The notes under the pieces were generated by a model. It ran no database searches. It was given only the letters and a program-made list of their open reading frames with translations, and had not been told where the DNA came from. Made by a program: the position numbers and the translations under genes. From Candidatus Omnitrophota bacterium (GTDB lineage: Bacteria; Ratteibacteria; UBA8468; B48-G9; DSTR01), in assembly GCA_023818865.1 (NCBI GenBank), contig JAMWDF010000117.1, forward strand, positions 1 to 7,587: 7,587 bases of DNA, read 5' to 3'. Positions 7,490-7,587 of this stretch are shown here, in pieces (positions within the stretch are counted from its first letter, which is position 1; each line of letters opens with the position of its first letter).

Positions 7490-7587
7490 GTTCGTTGTTT
7501 TATTTATTACTACATTTCTGTTTCTTCAAACCGGTTTGCCCGCGTTCGCCGGGGAGGAAGCAAACCGAACTACACCCTCAAACCGGC
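7470..7587 (+). CDS. Exported protein of unknown identity, 5' end only
   Basis: ATG at 7470 lies inside the last codons of the pump gene (20-bp overlap) and is preceded by GGGAGG six bases upstream, a strong ribosome binding site. The 39 visible residues are a typical signal peptide (MRIVIPKFVVLFITTFLFLQ, then LPAFA as cleavage site) followed by a polar start, GEEANRTTPSNR. Its place as the fourth gene of the efflux operon suggests another envelope component, for example a second outer-membrane factor or a second adaptor, but nothing visible identifies the family. Confidence 0.7.
   Translation, partial: MRIVIPKFVVLFITTFLFLQTGLPAFAGEEANRTTPSNR

Overview
The window looks like chromosomal DNA from a diderm (outer-membrane) bacterium of moderate GC. 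Signal peptides, an outer-membrane beta-barrel, a TolC-type protein, a membrane-fusion protein and an RND pump all imply two membranes. I cannot name the phylum from the sequence. Two divergent gene sets are separated by about 0.75 kb in which I see no gene.

Left arm (1-1810, minus strand): an apparently intact metal-acquisition operon. In transcription order it encodes a small membrane protein with a His and CxxC motif (1771-1487), a histidine-rich outer-membrane beta-barrel with a periplasmic coiled coil (1438-200), and the start of a ZnuA/TroA-family metal-binding lipoprotein-like or periplasmic protein cut by the window edge (159-1). The likely job is zinc (possibly manganese) passage across the outer membrane and hand-off to an ABC importer. 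A good sigma-70-type promoter places transcription only a few bases upstream of the first start codon. A perfect 12-bp inverted repeat pairs the porin's Shine-Dalgarno with the 3' end of the upstream reading frame, which suggests translational coupling.

Middle (1811-2558): no convincing gene. It holds several small inverted repeats, one terminator-like hairpin, and just before the right operon a perfect TATAAT box overlapped by an inverted repeat that could be an operator.

Right arm (2559-7587, plus strand): a tripartite RND efflux operon in the order TolC-like factor, periplasmic adaptor, RND pump, followed by the start of another exported protein. This operon is damaged in three places as read here. 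There is one extra T in a T8 run inside the TolC signal peptide. A deletion near 3455 removes the end of the TolC gene and the start of the adaptor gene. There is one extra C in a C6 run in the pump. Either the operon is decaying or switchable, or the assembly has errors. Apart from the frameshift, the pump lacks the canonical proton-relay residues: the AcrB Asp407-Asp408 pair is Ser-Asn and Lys940 is Asn, so it is either an unusual subfamily or not a normal proton-driven pump.
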